64,000 bases of DNA, from the NCBI RefSeq assembly GCF_025567625.1, contig NZ_JAOQJC010000028.1, forward strand, positions 1 to 64,000, in the 5' to 3' direction. Below, piece after piece: positions 60,637 through 64,000 of this stretch. Numbering within the stretch: position 1 is the first letter of the stretch; the number at the start of each line of letters is the position of its first letter. Both the position numbers and the translations under genes were made by a program. Source of the stretch: Paenibacillus sp. J5C2022 (GTDB lineage: Bacteria > Bacillota > Bacilli > Paenibacillales > Paenibacillaceae). The notes beneath the pieces are model-generated. The model was not told the DNA's origin. It saw only the letters and a list, made by a program, of their open reading frames with translations, and did not search any database.

Positions 60637-60701
60637 GAGCTTAAGACAAGAGCTTAAGACAAGAGCTTAAGACAAGAGCTTAAGACAAGAGCTTAAGACA
60701 A
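60637..60701. repeat. 13-bp tandem repeat GAGCTTAAGACAA
   Basis: Five perfect 13-bp units. Each contains CTTAAG. They lie between the chitinase and the ABC operon terminators. The 600-bp region 60235-60836 contains only such repeats and terminators. Confidence 0.85.
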
Positions 60702-60732
60702 CAGTCTACGCAAGGCAACGAAGTCAAGAACA

Positions 60733-60780
60733 TGCAAAAAAGGGGGATAAGGTCTTCTACTGGCCTTCTCCCCTTTCACT
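60733..60780 (-). terminator. Second terminator downstream of ABC permease operon
   Basis: GGGGAGAAGGCC and CCTTATCCCC form a stem with loop AGTAGAAGA, followed by CTTTTTTGC on the minus strand. Confidence 0.6.
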
Positions 60781-60836
60781 TAATTGGCTGGACTCCGTTA
60801 CTTTAACTTCTCAGCCATACGAGCTTGAAAACAAAA

Positions 60837-60883
60837 TACCACCTTCATCGACGGCTGTGCTGCAACCATCAATGAAAGTGGTA
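60837..60883 (-). terminator. Terminator of the LplB/YtcP-type permease operon
   Basis: TACCACTTTCATTGATGG pairs with CCGTCGATGAAGGTGGTA, followed by TTTTGTTTTC on the minus strand, 5 bp past the stop. Confidence 0.9.
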
Positions 60884-60887
60884 AAAC

Positions 60888-61796
60888 TTATCCCTTCAAC
60901 GAGCCGATCATAACCCCTTTGACGAAGTATCTTTGAATAAAGGGATATACGCACAAGATCGGGACCGTAGCCACGACGATCAAGGAATACTTCAATACAG
61001 CGGCGGTATTCGCTTTGGCCAGTTGCAATTCGGGGTCTATCAACATCGAAATATCCACTTGATTCATAATCAGGATCTCCCGCAGAATGATCTGCAGCGG
61101 ATACAACTCCCGATCGTTCAGAAACATCAATGCGCTGAAATAGGCATTCCAATGCCCTACTGCCGAGAAAAGGGCGATTACCGCAATTACCGCTTTGGAA
61201 AGCGGCAGGACGAAAGAGAAGAAAAAGCGGAAATCGCTGCACCCATCCATCTTGGACGCTTCCAGCAGCTCGCCGGGCAACGTAGACTGGATGAACGTGC
61301 GGGCGATAATCATGTTGTAAATGGAGAGCGCGCCAGGCAGTACCATCGCCCAAATGGTATTCAGTACGCTCAGATCCTTCAGAAGAATATAAAATGGAAT
61401 GAGCCCGCCGCTGAAAAACATGGTGAACGTAAACAAAAACATGAAGAAGTTTCTGCCCATGACCTTCGGCCTGGATAATGCATAAGCACAGGTCATCACC
61501 AAGGTAACGTTGATGAACGTGCCAACAACGGTATAGAAAAGCGTATTCAGATAGGCTCCCCCGATATCTTTATTTTTAAAAACGGCAAGGTATCCTTCCA
61601 AACTTAAATCCACAGGCCATAACATGACTTTGCCGGACGACACCGCATCGCCTGAGGAAAGGGATGCTGACAAAATAAAGATTAGCGGATAGGATACAGC
61701 AATCAAGATAAAGGTTAGCAGTATACCCGATACGGTATAATAAACTTTATCCGAAGCAGTCGATCGCGTACGTCCCTGATTAACAGTATGGTTCAC
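60888..61796 (-). CDS. Carbohydrate ABC transporter permease (YtcP/LplC-type)
   Basis: This 302-residue permease has six predicted helices and the EAA loop LLEASKMDGCSDFRFFFSFVLP (about 185-206). It imports an oligosaccharide with the 306-residue permease and the partial binding protein upstream, as in LplABC systems of Paenibacillus. The GTG at 61796 follows AAAGGAG by eight bases; the in-frame ATG eight codons upstream overlaps that site. No ATPase is present nearby. Confidence 0.92.
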   Translation of the reverse strand: MNHTVNQGRTRSTASDKVYYTVSGILLTFILIAVSYPLIFILSASLSSGDAVSSGKVMLWPVDLSLEGYLAVFKNKDIGGAYLNTLFYTVVGTFINVTLVMTCAYALSRPKVMGRNFFMFLFTFTMFFSGGLIPFYILLKDLSVLNTIWAMVLPGALSIYNMIIARTFIQSTLPGELLEASKMDGCSDFRFFFSFVLPLSKAVIAVIALFSAVGHWNAYFSALMFLNDRELYPLQIILREILIMNQVDISMLIDPELQLAKANTAAVLKYSLIVVATVPILCVYPFIQRYFVKGVMIGSLKG

Positions 61797-61813
61797 TATA
61801 GGCACTCCTTTCC

Positions 61814-62734
61814 TCACCATAAGCTCGTGTCACTCAGTCTCTTGGCCGCAAAGTTAACACCAATCAGCAATATAAAATTAATGACCGAGTTAAACAGGCC
61901 AATGGCTGTGGCAAACGAAAAATCCCCTGTTCCAATCGTCAAGCCCACTTTGTACACATACGTTGAGATGACTTCGCTTTTGGCCAGATTCAGATTATTC
62001 TGCATCAGAAAAACTTTCTCGAAGCCGACATCCATAATATTGCCTGCTGCCAAGATGAGCATAATAGTAGCCGTAGGCAATATCGACGGGAAGTCTATAT
62101 GCCTTACTCGCTGCAGTCTGGAAGCGCCATCTATCTGCGCGGCCTCATGCAGGTGCTCATCCACGGATGACAATGCGGCAATGTAGATGATGCTGCTCCA
62201 TCCGATGCTCTGCCAGATGCCCGACCATACATACAAATGTTGAAAAGCATCCTGGTTGGCAAGAATATCGGGCATGATTTTATCGGTCAACATCGTGTAA
62301 AGCGAGCCGAATGCCCCTGTGCGCGGGTTGAAGATCTGAACGAGCATCCCTACGATAACTACCGTCGATATAAAATGAGGCATATAGGAAACCGATTGCA
62401 CAAGCTTCTTGAACCTATGGCCGGTAAACGAATTAAGAACCAGCGCAAATAGAATAGGCAGCGGAAAGCCAATAAGCAGACTGTAAAAGGACAACGAGAG
62501 TGTATTCCATATAATCTTGGAGAATTGATAGGAGTTAAAAAAACGCTGAAAGTTGTCCCAGCCGATCCACTCGCTGCCCCAAACTCCTTTCGTAAAATCA
62601 TACTCCTTGAAAGCAATTTGAACTCCCGCCATAGGAAAGTAAGCAAATATTATAATGAAAACTATGGAAGGCAACAAAAAAATATACATCTGCCAACTGG
62701 ATAAAAATCGTTTATTGATTCGACTCAAATTCAT
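61814..62734 (-). CDS. ABC transporter permease (LplB-type)
   Basis: This 306-residue membrane protein has a first helix MYIFLLPSIVFIIIFAYFP and the EAA loop LHEAAQIDGASRLQRVRHIDFP (about 197-218), like LplB permeases for complex sugars. The ATG at 62734 has GGAG only two bases away, and a TTG two codons later has an eight-base spacing, so the exact start may be the TTG. It lies between the binding protein and the second permease in one operon. Confidence 0.92.
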   Translation of the reverse strand: MNLSRINKRFLSSWQMYIFLLPSIVFIIIFAYFPMAGVQIAFKEYDFTKGVWGSEWIGWDNFQRFFNSYQFSKIIWNTLSLSFYSLLIGFPLPILFALVLNSFTGHRFKKLVQSVSYMPHFISTVVIVGMLVQIFNPRTGAFGSLYTMLTDKIMPDILANQDAFQHLYVWSGIWQSIGWSSIIYIAALSSVDEHLHEAAQIDGASRLQRVRHIDFPSILPTATIMLILAAGNIMDVGFEKVFLMQNNLNLAKSEVISTYVYKVGLTIGTGDFSFATAIGLFNSVINFILLIGVNFAAKRLSDTSLW

Positions 62735-62763
62735 CTCTCCAAACGCACCTTTCTTAAAGGACA

Positions 62764-62806
62764 GCGGCTTTGAATCTCATGCAGCTGCTTACCGATTCAA
62801 AGCCGC
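62764..62806 (-). other. 13-bp hairpin between binding-protein and permease genes
   Basis: GCGGCTTTGAATC and GATTCAAAGCCGC pair perfectly around a 17-nt loop, with no U-tract. This is the position where ABC operons often carry an mRNA-protecting hairpin that raises binding-protein levels relative to permeases. Confidence 0.75.
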
Positions 62807-62819
62807 CAGCGTTCCTCCT

Positions 62820-64000
62820 TTATTTCGTTCTGTCAAAAGCGTCTTGGGATATCTTAAGATATTCCTCCAGCCCCATCTGGTTAAGCTCTTTCAAATAATC
62901 ATCCCAGTGCGACATGGAGAGATTGCCGGTGATGAAGGCGACAGCGCTTTCAATGACATACTTATCGATCGCTGTCTTGCTGTTCGCAATCTGTATCGTC
63001 TCGTCCGGCGTGTAACTGAGCTTGGTTATGAACTCATCCGGGAATACGGATGCATAACCTGTCGCAAACGCCGGGTGCCAGTTCGGCTTGGCATTCAGAT
63101 CCGCATCATCTTTCCTCTTGTTGCCGATGGACTTGCCCATCAGCGGTGACTGATAATAAGGATTTACATTGCCCCAATGCTTGTTCTGCGGATTATTCCA
63201 GATGTCGGGGTTCAATACCGCAATCTTCGCTGTCAGGCCATCGGATTGTTCAAAGTCTCCCACATATTGAGAAGTCACCGTTGGATCATCCGTCCAGTCC
63301 ACTCCTTTCTCGCCAAATCGGGACACAAGCGACATCTCAGTATCCAGCATAAAGTCGCCGACCTTAACAGCAAGTTCCGGGTCCTTGGCATCCTTCGTGA
63401 CGAACCAGAGCTGAACCGGAAGTCTCGGATTGTAAGCCGTGGATACATGGCCTGCCGGTCCTGCAATCGGTGGGAGCAAGCTCATCTTGTTCTCCAGCTC
63501 GGCTCCGAATGTACTATAACTGCCAGCCGGCACAATGCCTGCCATGCCGCCCTGCACATTGACCAGCGACTTCAATTGGGTAGGATCTTGCGTGAAGGAT
63601 AACGGTGACAACAAGCCTTCCTGCACGAGCTTATGCATATATTCCAGTCCTTGCTTCCACTCCGGCTGTATAAAGGAAGGGATTAGCTCTCCGTCCTTCA
63701 CCATAAGATAGGATTTGCTGGGATCTGCATAGATGAAAGCGTTCATCAGGAACACCAGCGGGTCCTGCCCCCATCCGCCCAGAGCCCCCACCATGCCTAT
63801 CTCATCCTTCTTGCCGTTCTGATTGGGGTCCTGTTCTGTAAAGGCTTTCAATACATTGTAAAACTCATCGGTTGTAGTAGGGACTTCCAAACCCAGCTTA
63901 TTGAGCCATTCGGAGTGAATCCAGGCCCGACTTGAACCTTCGTTCCATACATATTGATTGTATCCGGACAATGCGTATACGTTGCCGTCCGCCATTTTGC
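62820..64000 (-). CDS. Extracellular solute-binding protein, LplA-like (5' end beyond window)
   Basis: At least 393 residues of a family 1 solute-binding protein are present, without the N-terminus and signal peptide. Visible features are NGKKDEIGMVGALGGWGQDP, KSYLMVKDGELIPSFIQPEW and SHWDDYLKELNQMGLEEYLK at the C-terminus, as in LplA lipoproteins. It feeds the two permeases that follow. The frame is open to the right edge. Confidence 0.9.
   Translation of the reverse strand, partial: KMADGNVYALSGYNQYVWNEGSSRAWIHSEWLNKLGLEVPTTTDEFYNVLKAFTEQDPNQNGKKDEIGMVGALGGWGQDPLVFLMNAFIYADPSKSYLMVKDGELIPSFIQPEWKQGLEYMHKLVQEGLLSPLSFTQDPTQLKSLVNVQGGMAGIVPAGSYSTFGAELENKMSLLPPIAGPAGHVSTAYNPRLPVQLWFVTKDAKDPELAVKVGDFMLDTEMSLVSRFGEKGVDWTDDPTVTSQYVGDFEQSDGLTAKIAVLNPDIWNNPQNKHWGNVNPYYQSPLMGKSIGNKRKDDADLNAKPNWHPAFATGYASVFPDEFITKLSYTPDETIQIANSKTAIDKYVIESAVAFITGNLSMSHWDDYLKELNQMGLEEYLKISQDAFDRTK

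Noticed and set aside
1..64000. tRNA or rRNA genes, prophage, integrase or complete insertion sequence
   Set aside because: None could be recognised on either strand; spacers are filled by repeats, leaders and terminators.

Overview
The window reads as a chromosome segment of a Gram-positive, Paenibacillus-like member of the Firmicutes. The evidence is a leucine-type T-box ahead of ilvB, an infC-rpmI-rplT operon with an ATT start and an L20-type attenuator, a sigI-rsgI pair, a YtqA/YtqB-like pair, YesM/YesN-type two-component genes next to sugar ABC transporters, S-layer (SLH) anchored polysaccharidases, purine-rich Shine-Dalgarno sites and frequent TTG/GTG starts. No tRNA, rRNA, CRISPR array, phage or complete insertion sequence was seen.

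Layout. 1-766: a 51-bp tandem repeat array cut by the left edge. 767-10733: a carbohydrate-uptake block with two Gfo/Idh oxidoreductases, a divergent AraC regulator, a YesN/YesM pair, a lipoprotein binding protein and two permeases; no ATPase is encoded, so a shared MsmX-type ATPase is presumed. 10961-15136: sucA-sucB (2-oxoglutarate dehydrogenase E1/E2). 15366-22939: leucyl aminopeptidase, a PAS histidine kinase with an RsbU-like N-terminus, rsgI-sigI, a zinc-finger protein and a K+(Na+)/H+ antiporter. 22940-24234: a second 51-bp array. 24235-30790: leuB, a TagO/WecA-type transferase and T-box-controlled ilvB-ilvN-ilvC. 31240-32654: rplT, rpmI and infC with leader and promoter. 32669-38146: GT2 glycosyltransferase, PAP2 phosphatase, trmB, a small unknown gene, and a radical SAM/methyltransferase pair probably acting on tRNA wobble uridine.

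38287-46223: a glyoxalase-fold/phosphomannose isomerase fusion, 52-bp repeats, a B12-binding radical SAM protein, a secreted HtrA-like protease with a copper-amine-oxidase-type stalk, a GT39-type membrane glycosyltransferase and a GNAT acetyltransferase. 46723-54390: a 2555-residue S-layer-anchored protein with two complete polysaccharide lyase family 8 modules. 54542-56127: a VTT membrane protein, a ferritin, and a DUF1450 gene whose promoter overlaps a perfect Fur box. 56524-60234: an S-layer-anchored GH18 chitinase. 60837-64000: a second sugar ABC system (two permeases and a binding protein that runs off the right edge).

Together the genes describe a soil-type polysaccharide degrader: large surface enzymes release sugars, two LplABC-type importers take them up under two-component and AraC control, and Gfo/Idh enzymes and phosphomannose isomerase feed central metabolism. 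The most unusual features are non-coding. A 51-bp tandem repeat superfamily occurs at three loci in three sequence variants. A roughly 140-bp dispersed element occurs three times, and its predicted hairpins show compensatory base changes.
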